Origin: Deinococcus taeanensis
Lineage (GTDB): Bacteria; Deinococcota; Deinococci; Deinococcales; Deinococcaceae
DNA: 64,000 bases
Direction: 5' to 3'
Assembly (NCBI RefSeq): GCF_020229735.1
Contig: NZ_CP083456.1
Span: 70,001-134,000, forward strand
Part shown: in pieces, positions 42,682 to 52,100 of the stretch
Layout: each line of letters opens with the position of its first letter
Numbering within the stretch: the stretch's first letter is position 1
Notes under the pieces: generated by a model
What the model was told of the DNA's origin: nothing
Database searches by the model: none
What the model saw: the letters and a program-made list of their open reading frames with translations, nothing else
Made by a program: the position numbers and the translations under genes

Positions 42682-43452
42682 CTACCAGACCTTCCAGGGC
42701 GCCTGATGCTCGCGCCACATCTCTTCAAGGACGTGCTTGTCGCGCAGGGTATCCATCGGCTGCCAGAACCCTCCATGCCGGTACGCGCCAAGCTGCCCGT
42801 CACGCGCGAGGTGCCGCAGCGGCTCGGCTTCCCAGGTGGTCGTGTCCCCGTCGATGTAGTCCAGCACCTCGGGTTCCAGGACGAAGAACCCGCCGTTGAT
42901 CCACGCGCCGTCGCCGGTGGGTTTCTCCTGGAAGCTGCGCACCGAGTAGCCTTCTTCCAGGGCCACCGCACCGAAGCGCCCCGGGGGCTGCACCACCGTC
43001 ATGGTCGCGAGGCGCTGGTGGCGGCGGTGGAAGTCGATGGTGGCGCCGATGTCGATGTTGCCGACGCCGTCGCCGTAGGTGAGGCAGAAGGTTTCGCCTT
43101 CGAGGTACTGCCGGGCGCGTTTGAGCCGCCCGCCGGTCATGGTTTCCTCGCCGGTGTCAACCAGGGTCACGCACCACGGCTCGGCGTGCGCGTGGTGGAT
43201 GCGCGGCGTGTTCGTGCGCATGTCGAAGGTCACGTCGGACATGTGCAGGAAGTAGTTCGCGAAGTACTCCTTGATCATGTACTGCTTGTAGCCGCACAGC
43301 ACGACGAAATCCGTGATGCCGTGCGAGGCGTAGATCTTCATGATGTGCCACAGGATCGGCCGGCCCCCGACCTCGATCATGGGTTTGGGCCGGACGGTGC
43401 TCTCTTCACTGATGCGCGTTCCTAAACCGCCAGCAAAAATGACTGCCTTCAT
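42682..43452 (-). CDS. rfbF: Glucose-1-phosphate cytidylyltransferase
   Basis: This 256-residue enzyme has the nucleotidyltransferase signature [18 protein letters not shown] and [60 protein letters not shown] and [19 protein letters not shown] follow. These are diagnostic of RfbF, which converts glucose-1-phosphate and CTP to CDP-glucose. ATG 43452 follows GAGGTG. It heads the leftward operon of six genes that ends with the membrane protein at 37691. A CDP-glucose 4,6-dehydratase of the usual RfbG type is not seen in the window. Confidence 0.92.
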   Translation of the reverse strand: MKAVIFAGGLGTRISEESTVRPKPMIEVGGRPILWHIMKIYASHGITDFVVLCGYKQYMIKEYFANYFLHMSDVTFDMRTNTPRIHHAHAEPWCVTLVDTGEETMTGGRLKRARQYLEGETFCLTYGDGVGNIDIGATIDFHRRHQRLATMTVVQPPGRFGAVALEEGYSVRSFQEKPTGDGAWINGGFFVLEPEVLDYIDGDTTTWEAEPLRHLARDGQLGAYRHGGFWQPMDTLRDKHVLEEMWREHQAPWKVW

Positions 43453-43933
43453 GTGAGCACCTCGGGTGGAACGTGGAGACGGTACGGGGGCGTACGCGCG
43501 CCGGGCATGACCTCTCGCAGACTGGGCGCCCTGCGCTGCGGGCCGGCCTGAAGATGTGGGCCGCATTTGAAAACAGCAGGGTTGAGGACAATGTACGGGT
43601 CCGGCTCAGGCTCGCAAAGTCGGCTGGGACGAAAAACGACTGATCAACGGTCATTCAGCGCGGTCCAGGCGGTGAGCATCTGTTGCGCCAACCGCCGCCT
43701 CAGGCGGTCCCCATCCGGCGCGGCTCCAGCGGCAAAAATGCAGGGTTGCGCCCGGGGGGCGCCAGAAAGGCCGGAAAACACGAGGTCCGCTCCTGAGCGC
43801 CAAGCGAATCTTCAGCGCCGGATGTGAAAGTTGTGAAACCGTTCCCGAAAACTTGAGTGGTTTGGCCGGCCAAGCGGCCCTCCAGCCCATTTTTTTCTCA
43901 TGCAGCGCCGCCGCGCAGCAGGCATAACGCGGT
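43453..43933. promoter_or_regulatory. Divergent intergenic region with a possible promoter for the CDP-sugar operon
   Basis: Read on the minus strand, TTGCGA (43612-43617) and TACATT (43590-43595) are separated by 16 bases. They form a plausible promoter about 140 bases upstream of the cytidylyltransferase. A 12-base palindrome TTGGCCGGCCAA is at 43862-43873, close to the rightward GGDEF-EAL gene. No gene is supported in this 481-base stretch. Confidence 0.35.
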
Positions 43934-45778
43934 ATGGACCACACCAGCCCTGAACGTGAGCTGAGGCGCCTGGAGGCGCTGCGCCGCTACCAGGTGCTGG
44001 ACACGCTGCCGGAAGTCGCGTTCGACCGCCTGACCCGCTTCGCCGGCCAGTTCCTTCAGGTGCCGGTGGTCATGATCAACCTCGTGGACGGCCAGCGCAC
44101 CTGGATAAAGTCCGCGCAGGGCACCCAGGTGCGAGAACTCGACCGCGCCACCGCCTGCTGCGCGCGCACCATCACCAGCGACCAGGTGCACACCATCGCG
44201 GACCTCCAGGCCCACCCGGAGTACCGCCGCGACGGCCTGACCCCGCAGGGCGACGTGCGGGCCTACGCGGGCGCGCCGCTGGTCACCCCCGACGGCGAAC
44301 GGATCGGTGCGCTGGCCGTGTTCGACACCCGCGTGCGCGACTTCACGCCGCTCGAACAGCGGTTCCTGCAGGACCTCGCGGCCATTGTGGTCGACTCGCT
44401 CGAATTGCGCCTCACCGTGCGGCTGTGGCAGGAAGCGCAGCGTCACAGCGCCACGCTCGCGCACCACGATCCGCTCACCGGTCTGCCCAACCGCCTGCTG
44501 CTGCTCGACCGCGCCGGGCTGGCCTTCCACCAGGCGCAGCGGTCCGGACACGCAGTCGGCGTCGTCGTCCTGGACCTGGACGGCTTCAAAAGCGTGAACG
44601 ACTCCCTGGGCCACAGCGTGGGAGACGCGCTGCTCAAGGAGGTGGGCCGGCGCCTGAGCGCCAGCGTCCGCCACCACGACACCGTCGCGCGCCTCGGCGG
44701 GGACGAGTTCGTGATTCTCCTGCCGGAACTCACCCACCCTGCCGACGCCGCGCAGGTCGCGCAGAAACTCCTGGACTGCCTGCACGAACCCGTGGCGCTG
44801 GGCGAACGTCACATCGAACTCACGGCCAGCCTGGGCATCGCCATCTACCCCATGAACGGCGCGGGCCCCGACGAGCACAGCCCCGAGGCGCACGCCACCG
44901 CCCTGCTGCAGGCGGCCGACACCGCCATGTACGAGGCCAAGGCCGCCGGCAAAGCCCACTACCGCTTCTTCAGCCACGACATGACCCTCACCGCGCAGCG
45001 CAAGGTGATCCTGCGCACCCAGCTGGCGCAGGCCATTCACGACGGCCGCATGGCCCTGCACTACCAGCCGCAGGTGGACCTGCACAGCGGTGAGGTCGTC
45101 GGCGTCGAAGTGCTGGCCCGCTGGCCCCAGCCGGACGGCAGCTGGGTGCCGCCCCTGGAGTTCATTCCGCTGGCCGAGGAGAACCACCTCATCCACGACC
45201 TCGGCGCGTGGGTGCTGCGCACCGCCTGCAGGCAACTCGCGCAGTGGCACGCGCTGGGCGCGGTCGACTGGACCCTCTCGGTCAACGTCTCCGCACGGCA
45301 GTGGAAGGACCCGGCCTTCTTCGCCCTGGTGCAGCGCACCCTGAAAGACACCGGCCTGCGGCCCGGCCGCCTGGTGCTGGAGGTCACCGAGGCCGTCACG
45401 GTGGCGGCCCCCCACGAAGCGGCCGTGCTCACCCAGGCGTTCGCCGCGCTGGGCGTGCGGGTGGCGCTGGATGATTTCGGCAGCGGGTACACCAGCCTCA
45501 GCCAGATGCAGGAACTGAGCGTGCAGCAGCTGAAGGTGGACCGCTCGTTCGTGGCCCGGCTCGCCGGAACGCCCAAGGCGAGGGCCGTGGCGGAAACCAT
45601 CATCATGCTCGGCCGGCAGCTTGGCATCACCATGATCGCCGAAGGCATTGAAACGGCCGAGCAGCGCGACCAGCTTCAGCACCTCGCCTGCCAGCTCGGC
45701 CAGGGGTACCTGCTGGGGCCCCCCGTCCCCGCGGACGCGTTCTACGAGCAGTACGCCCGCAAAAGCAGCGCGCGCTGA
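43934..45778 (+). CDS. GAF-GGDEF-EAL protein, cyclic di-GMP turnover
   Basis: This 614-residue protein has an N-terminal GAF sensor (about 20-160; PVVMINLVDGQRTW, DVRAYAGAPLVTPDGERIG). A GGDEF domain (about 170-330) has the intact active site RLGGDEFVILLPEL and VVVLDLDGFKSVNDSLGH. An EAL domain (about 345-600) has VVGVEVLARWPQ (EVL at the EAL motif), VALDDFGSGYTSLSQ, KVDRSFVARL and AEGIETAEQ. Both cyclase and phosphodiesterase residues look complete, so it may be bifunctional. The ATG has a weak ribosome site. Proximity to the exopolysaccharide locus fits c-di-GMP control of polymer production, but that link is inferred. Confidence 0.9.
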   Translation: MDHTSPERELRRLEALRRYQVLDTLPEVAFDRLTRFAGQFLQVPVVMINLVDGQRTWIKSAQGTQVRELDRATACCARTITSDQVHTIADLQAHPEYRRDGLTPQGDVRAYAGAPLVTPDGERIGALAVFDTRVRDFTPLEQRFLQDLAAIVVDSLELRLTVRLWQEAQRHSATLAHHDPLTGLPNRLLLLDRAGLAFHQAQRSGHAVGVVVLDLDGFKSVNDSLGHSVGDALLKEVGRRLSASVRHHDTVARLGGDEFVILLPELTHPADAAQVAQKLLDCLHEPVALGERHIELTASLGIAIYPMNGAGPDEHSPEAHATALLQAADTAMYEAKAAGKAHYRFFSHDMTLTAQRKVILRTQLAQAIHDGRMALHYQPQVDLHSGEVVGVEVLARWPQPDGSWVPPLEFIPLAEENHLIHDLGAWVLRTACRQLAQWHALGAVDWTLSVNVSARQWKDPAFFALVQRTLKDTGLRPGRLVLEVTEAVTVAAPHEAAVLTQAFAALGVRVALDDFGSGYTSLSQMQELSVQQLKVDRSFVARLAGTPKARAVAETIIMLGRQLGITMIAEGIETAEQRDQLQHLACQLGQGYLLGPPVPADAFYEQYARKSSAR

Positions 45779-46179
45779 GCAGCGCCGGGCGTGAAGCGGC
45801 ACCTCCGCGCGCTCAACGGCCGCTCCAGGTGCTCAACTGCTCCGGGACGCCACACGGCCCCGCCGCACGAACCCCAGGGCACACACCGGCCGGACGCGGG
45901 AGAGCATGCCGGCTGACCACCCGGACAGCCGGCGTGCCCGCTCAGGACCGCGGTGGGCCGGGCGTGCCCGGCCCACCGGTCCGGCCCCGTGGCCCTGGAC
46001 CTCACGGGCGGCGGTGGACGAACGCGGCGCCCCGGGCCTGACGCCCGGCCCTCTCCGCGATCGGCGCCGGCCGCCTTCCCGATGACGTCGTCCGGTCCAG
46101 TCTCGCCGGAGCGGCCCACACCGGGCGCCCGGCACCCAGGCCGGCGCCCCGGACTGGCCGGCCGACCTCGGGCGCGCTG
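45779..46179. other. GC-rich gap between convergent genes, nothing recognised
   Basis: The 401 bases hold no supported gene, tRNA or clear T-tailed hairpin. Confidence 0.4.
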
Positions 46180-47283
46180 TCAGGGGAGGCGCCGGTAGTC
46201 GCGGGTCAGCTGAAACGCGAACATGTGCTCTCCGGTGTCCCCGGCCACGCGGGCGCCCGTCACCTTCACGATGGTCAGCACCCGGTCCGCCCGGCGCTTG
46301 TGGGCCCAGCGGGTGCCCGGCTCGATGGTCTCCAGCGGACGGTCCGGTTCGGGTTCCGGCCGCGTGACCTGGGGGGCGTTCACGACCTGCGCTCCGGCGG
46401 CGCGCTCCGGCGGCGGCTCGCCGATCAGGCGTTCCACGGCGCGCCGCCAGGCGACCGTGAAGGACAGGTCCGGACCGGTGTCGGCCCGCGCGGCTTCCCG
46501 GGCCCGCTCGAATTCCGCGTCCGTCAGGCGGGTCAGGAGGGCCAGCGGCAGGCCGCTGCGGGTGGCGCCCTGCAGCTGCGCGCGCAGGTGCGGCAGACGT
46601 GTCGGGTGGCTGGCGCTCAGCACGGCGCGCAGCAGACGCATCTGCTCCGGGTCACCGGCTGGACGGGCGTTGAGCACGTCCCGCCCCACAGGCGTCAGCG
46701 CCGCGATGCCGGCCAGGGCCCGAGGACGGTCCGGGGCAGCCGCGGCCAGGGGCAGGCCCCGGTCGGCCCCGGCGCGGACCGGCGTCTCCCTGGCGGCGCG
46801 CCGCCCCTCAGCCTGAACCGGAGTGGCGGGCGGCGGAGTGTCTGTGAGCGGGTCTCTGTCAGGCCGCCCCTGCGCGTCCGGCAGAAGTTCAGGGCGACCC
46901 CCGCGCGCGGCGCCCCAGGCACTGACAGCGTCCTGCACGGCCTCGCGGTGAAACAGCCACTGCGGCGCCTGGTCCGCGCGCCCGGCCGGGTCGCCGCGCG
47001 TGCCGATCAGGCCCCACGCCACCAGCCGGGCCAGCGCCGCGCGCACGGTGGCTTCGGCGTACATGCCCAGCAGGTCCTCGGCGCACTGCGCGGCGCTCAG
47101 CGTCACCCACGGCGCCCCGCGCGGTCCGGCACCCTCGTCCCGGCCGCATTCCTGCGCGGCGCTGAGGGCAAACCGGCGTTCAAACACGCCCAACAGGTGC
47201 GCGGCGCAGGCGTCGTGCCTGCAGACCGCGAGGTAGGACGCCTGCAGCGTCACGGTGCGCTGTCCGGCCGGCTGGCTGATCAT
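46180..47283 (-). CDS. Winged-helix protein of unknown function
   Basis: The protein is 367 residues. The ATG at 47283 (MISQPAGQRTVTLQASYLAV) follows AAGG, and upstream sequence is low-complexity. Residues 25-125 look like a winged helix-turn-helix (VTLSAAQCAEDLLGMYAEAT, VRAALARLVAWGLIGTRGDP), as in DnaD/replication-type or GntR-like domains. The middle is Pro/Ala/Arg-rich and disordered. The C-terminus holds a small domain (EPGTRWAHKRRADRVLTIVK, MFAFQLTRDYRRLP). I do not recognise the whole. A plasmid replication or transcription role is possible. It stands alone. Confidence 0.65.
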   Translation of the reverse strand: MISQPAGQRTVTLQASYLAVCRHDACAAHLLGVFERRFALSAAQECGRDEGAGPRGAPWVTLSAAQCAEDLLGMYAEATVRAALARLVAWGLIGTRGDPAGRADQAPQWLFHREAVQDAVSAWGAARGGRPELLPDAQGRPDRDPLTDTPPPATPVQAEGRRAARETPVRAGADRGLPLAAAAPDRPRALAGIAALTPVGRDVLNARPAGDPEQMRLLRAVLSASHPTRLPHLRAQLQGATRSGLPLALLTRLTDAEFERAREAARADTGPDLSFTVAWRRAVERLIGEPPPERAAGAQVVNAPQVTRPEPEPDRPLETIEPGTRWAHKRRADRVLTIVKVTGARVAGDTGEHMFAFQLTRDYRRLP

Positions 47284-47582
47284 GAAACCTTCGGTCCTCA
47301 CGCTGGCAACTCCACGCGCGTCTCGGAGGCCAGGGGCCCGCCCGGCCAACCGGCCGGGCCGCACAGGGCGCGGGGCCTGTACGCACACAAGAATCACCGT
47401 GAACACGCTGCTGTGCGGGTCCGGACGGCGTTGGGGTCAGCTCACGGGTGGGCACCGCGCTGACCAGCGGGCCCCCTGCGGCCCGGGTGCCGGGAAGCCA
47501 CAGGGCAGGCGGCCAGCATACCGTGAGCGCCGCCGGGCGACGAGCAGGCCAGGACGCGGCCCTGGCGCCGGGCGCCCGGACG

Positions 47583-48947
47583 TCAGTGACCGCGCCCGTC
47601 CAGGCGGGCGGCGGCCAGAGCGCTGAGCAGCGCGCCGCCGCCCGTGAGCAGGAACGCCAGCGTGAACGCCTGCTCCATCGGCTGCACGCGCGCGATCAGG
47701 GCGCCGCCGGCGCCCGCGGCCACGGCCACCATCAGCACCTCGATGTTGGCCAGCTGGCCGGACAACCGCCCGGCGCCGGCCGGCGCGACGCTGGCCAGGG
47801 CGAACAGGCTGTTGCTGTTGTACCCGACGCCCATCGCCAGACCGGCCAGGCACCACCCGGCGTACGCGGCCCACAGCGGCAGCGCGCCCAGCACCCCGGC
47901 CGCGGTGGTGGCGGCGGCCACCACCAGCAGCGCCATGCTCATCCGCACCCGGTGGGCTCGCCGGTGCGCGCCGCCACGCTGCTCCAGCCGGGCCTGGATC
48001 CAGGAGCCCAGCGTCCAGGTCGCGCCGCCCACGCTGAGCAGCCAGCCCGCCTGGGTCAGGTTCAGGCCGCGCAGGGTGTGCAGGGCCAGCGGCAGGAACG
48101 AGCTTGAGCCCATCACTGCGAACGCGGCGCCGCCACGGACGACCAGCGCGGCCGGGAGGCCCGGCTGCAGGCGCCACATGCCGCGGGGAAACAGCGTCCG
48201 GGCGGACCACACGGCGCCGCCCAGCCCCAGGGCCGCCAGCGGCAGGGCCCACAGGTCCGGGCGGCGCAGGCCCTCGATCAGGGCGCCGGCCGCCAGTGAG
48301 AGCGCCAGGGCCGGCCGGAGGACAGCGTGGTCGGCGGTGGGCTGCGGGGCGCGGGCCACGCCGCGCAGCGGCAGCACGCACAGCGGCGCGCTCAGGGCCA
48401 GCAGGGGCAGCAGGCCCCAGAAGACGGCCCGCCAGGACCAGGTGTCCGCCACCACGCTCGCCACCAGCGGGCCCACCAGCGCGGGCAGCAGCCACGCGCT
48501 CGATACGGCCGCGAGCATGCGGGCCCGGGCGCCTTCGGGGTAGCCCACGCTGATCACGGCAAAGGGCAGGGCGCCCAGCCCCCCGGCCCCGAGCCCCTGA
48601 ACGAGGCGCCCAAGCACGAACGCCGGCATGGACGGCGCCAGCGCGGCGATCAGCAGGCCCACGGCGAACACCCCCAGGGCCAGGGCCGCGCTGGCGGCCA
48701 GTCCCCGCCGGTCGGCAAGAACGCCGCTGAGCACCGCGCCGAACAGGCTGGAGAGCAGAAACGCGCTGGACGCCCAGCCGTACAGCGCCAGGCCGCGCAG
48801 GTCCTCAGAGACGCGCGGGAGGACGGTGCTGACCGCCATGGATTCGAAGGCGACCATCACCACGACCAGGATGAGGCCGGCGCTGAGCAGTGGAGGCGCT
48901 GCCGGCGGAGCGTGGGCGGGAGACAGGCGGGAGTGCACGGCGCCCAT
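47583..48947 (-). CDS. Major facilitator superfamily transporter
   Basis: This 454-residue protein has about fourteen hydrophobic segments, like drug:H+ antiporters of the DHA2 type. Motif A-like GVLADRRGLAASAALALG lies after the second segment. VLGRLVQGLGAGGLGALPFA and SSAWLLPALVGPLVASVVA (motif C-like) follow. The ATG at 48947 has GAGG directly before it. A GTG four codons in would have better spacing. The substrate is not predictable, and no regulator is adjacent. Confidence 0.82.
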   Translation of the reverse strand: MGAVHSRLSPAHAPPAAPPLLSAGLILVVVMVAFESMAVSTVLPRVSEDLRGLALYGWASSAFLLSSLFGAVLSGVLADRRGLAASAALALGVFAVGLLIAALAPSMPAFVLGRLVQGLGAGGLGALPFAVISVGYPEGARARMLAAVSSAWLLPALVGPLVASVVADTWSWRAVFWGLLPLLALSAPLCVLPLRGVARAPQPTADHAVLRPALALSLAAGALIEGLRRPDLWALPLAALGLGGAVWSARTLFPRGMWRLQPGLPAALVVRGGAAFAVMGSSSFLPLALHTLRGLNLTQAGWLLSVGGATWTLGSWIQARLEQRGGAHRRAHRVRMSMALLVVAAATTAAGVLGALPLWAAYAGWCLAGLAMGVGYNSNSLFALASVAPAGAGRLSGQLANIEVLMVAVAAGAGGALIARVQPMEQAFTLAFLLTGGGALLSALAAARLDGRGH

Positions 48948-49108
48948 CCTCGCACAGGCCCCTGCCCGGACATCATGATGCGGCGCGGCGGTTCCGCCCG
49001 GCCTCTCCCACCCACCGGGCCGCTGGTGCTAGGGGGCCACCCGGAGGGCGCCGCCCGCGCCCCGCCCTCCGGGTGGCCCTGCGCAGACCCCCTCAACCCG
49101 CCGGAACG

Positions 49109-52100
49109 TCAAAGGGCCGGTCTGTCTTTCGGCAGGACGAACCCGAAGGCTGCGCCGGCCCCCGGGTCGCTGCGGGCGAACACCTGACCGCCGTGCCGCT
49201 GGATGATCCGCCGGACGTTCGCCAGTCCCACTCCGGTGCCTTCGAACTCGTCGGCGCGGTGCAGGCGCTGGAACACGCCGAACAGTTTGCCCGCGTGGCG
49301 CGGATCGAACCCCACGCCGTTGTCAGCCACGAACACGGCGGTCTCCGCGGGCCGGTCTTCGGCCCAGACCCGGATCACTGCGACTTCCCGGCCGCGCGTG
49401 TACTTGAGGGCGTTGGCCAGAAGGTTGTCCATCACCTGCCGCAGCAGGTTGGGGTCGCCGGGCACCACGGGCAGAGCCCCGACCTCCCAGCGCACCGTCC
49501 GGCCGAGCAGGTCCGGCTCGCTGTCCCGCTGCGCCTGCTGAACCAGCGCGTTCAGGTTGACCGGTTCGGGCTTCAGCGGCTGGCGGGTGGTGCGTGACAG
49601 TTCGAGCATCGCGTCGATCAGGGTGTTCATGCGCTGAGCGGCGTCGTCCACGACCTGGAGGTACCGGGCCGGCCGGGCGTCCAGGGTCGGCCCGAGTGCC
49701 GTGCGCAGCAGGGCGTTGAATCCGGCGATGTGCCGCACCGGCGCGCGCAGGTCGTGCGACACCGAGTACGCGAACGCTTCGAGTTCCTCGTTCGCGGCGG
49801 CCAGCTCAGCGGTCCTCGCGGCCAGCGCCGCCCGCTCACGTTCCAGCGCCGTGGCCTTGTCGGCCCGGTCGATGGCGAGTTCCAGGCTGCGCCCGACGGT
49901 TTCGATCACGGTGCGTTCCGTCGCGGACCAGCGGGCCTGATCGAAGCGGGCGAGGCCGAAGACGCCCCGGACCACGCCGGCCGCCATGAGCGGCAGCATC
50001 GCGGTGGTCTTCACGTGCGTCATGTGCTCCCCCAGGCCGTCGAGCGCCGGGTCGAACGGTTCGACGTACAGCACCTGACCGGTCTGGGCGGGCGTCCGCA
50101 GGGTTCCGGTGAGCTCGTCCGGCAGGCCGGCCTCATGCGCGAGGCGCAGTCCGTCGCTGCCGTAGTGACCGAGCATGCTGCGTACCCACCAGCGGTCGCC
50201 ATCCCGCTCGTAGTACACCGCGGCCTGCACCGGCAGCAGGTCGTACAGCAGCGCCTGCGCCCGGCGGATCAGGGTCAGCGGCTCAATGCCCGCGCTCAGG
50301 TCACGGGTCCAGTCCTCAAACGCGGACAGCACCTGGTTGCGCGCTTCGAGCTCGGCGCGCTGCGCTTCGAGCTGCCGGGCCTGACCGGCGCGTTCCAGCG
50401 CGAGGCCGAGGCTGCCGACCACCGTTTCGAGCACCACGCGGTCGGCGGGCGACCAGGTCCGCTGCTCGAACAGCACCGCGATGAACACGCCGGTGGGCTC
50501 ACCGTTCCGGAAGACCGGCAGGGACGCCGCGGCATTGACGTGCCCCACCATGGTGAGCGGGGTATCGCTGCCCCGGGCGTACTCGTCCTGGTACAGCGCG
50601 CGCCGGGTGGTCCACGGAACGTCGACGCTGGGGGTCTCCCCCACCCGGGGGCCGGCGTCGATGAACGCCTGCAGGTCCGGGTTGCGGACTTCGCCCACCT
50701 GCACCCGGTTGCGCCAGTGCGCGCCGTCCCGCTCGTAGTACAGCGCGTACCCGGCCGGCAGCAGCGACAGGACCACCTCCTGCGCCCGGCGGACCAGGTC
50801 CTGTTCGCTGGCCCGCACGCCCAGCTCCCGCGTGAGCGCCGCGAAGCCTTCCAGGGCGCGGGTCCGGGCCCCGAGCTCGGCGTTCTGCGCCCGCAGCTGC
50901 CGCGCGGTCTGGGCCCGGTCGATGGCGAGGCCAAGGCCCCGGCCGATAGCGCGGATGATGGCTTTCTCGCGCGGCAGCCACACGCGGGCGTCCGGCACCC
51001 TCACTGCAAACATGCCGCGGGTTTCGCCGCCGGCTGTCAGCGGCACGAACGCCGCTGCGCCGGACGTCGCTGCGGCGGGCGCGGCGTGGGCCGACGCGTC
51101 CCAGCGGTCGACGAACACCGCCTCGCCGCGGGTGAGGGCCCCCGCGAAGCCCGGCGCGTCTTCCGGCACGTCCCGGCCGAGCTGCCCGGCCACTTCTGGG
51201 GCCACGTTGTCCGACCAGACCCGCGCCCTCCACCCGTGGTCGTCCAGTTCGTAGTACGCCGCGCTGACCTGCGCGAGGTTGCTGCGCACCACGCGGATGG
51301 CTTCGCGGGCGAGACTCAGGCGGTCCGTTTCACTGCCCGCGTGCTCGGTGAATGCCGCGAATGCCTCCAGCGCGGCGCGGTCCTCCTGCAGCTGCCGGGC
51401 CTGCTCACTGCGTTCCAGCGAGAGATTCAGCCCCCGCGCCACGGCCCGCACCAGTGTCTTGTCCGGCTCGGTCCAGGGCCGCGCCCGGCGCAGCGCCAGC
51501 GCCAGGATGCCGTGCACCCGCCCGCCGATGATCAGCGGAACGTTGGTGACAGTCGCGTACTCCGAGGAGTGCTGCACCTCCTGCGTGCCTTCGTCCCAGG
51601 CGTCCACGAAGACCGCGGCGCGGGTGCGGCTCACTTCACGGGTCAGTGGTGTGTCGGGCAGCCCGGCAGAGATCAGCGCGGCGAGCTGCTCGTTGATGTC
51701 CGGCGTCCACACGCGCGCTTTCCAGAGGTGCGCTTCACGCTCGTAGTACGCGGCACTTGCGTCTGGAAAGCGGGCGTGCAGCACCGCGACGGCCTGCCGG
51801 CCGAGTTCGAGCACGTTCGTTTCGGTGCCGGCCGCCTCGGTGAACGCGACAAACGCCTCGTGGGCGTACGCGTTGAGCTGCGCGATCCGGTCGGCACGCT
51901 CCAGCGCGAGGCTCAGGTGCCGCATGGTGGTTTCGAGCATGGCCCGCTCCTGGGCGGTCCAGAGGTGCGGGCCGGACAGCGCGACCGTCAGCACACCGAC
52001 CGGCTCGCCATTCAGCAGCAGCGGGAGGGCCGCCAGGGGCTCCACCGGCCGGAGCGGAACCTGAGGCGCCTGGGGCCCGCGGCCCGGGCGGTCAAGGTAA

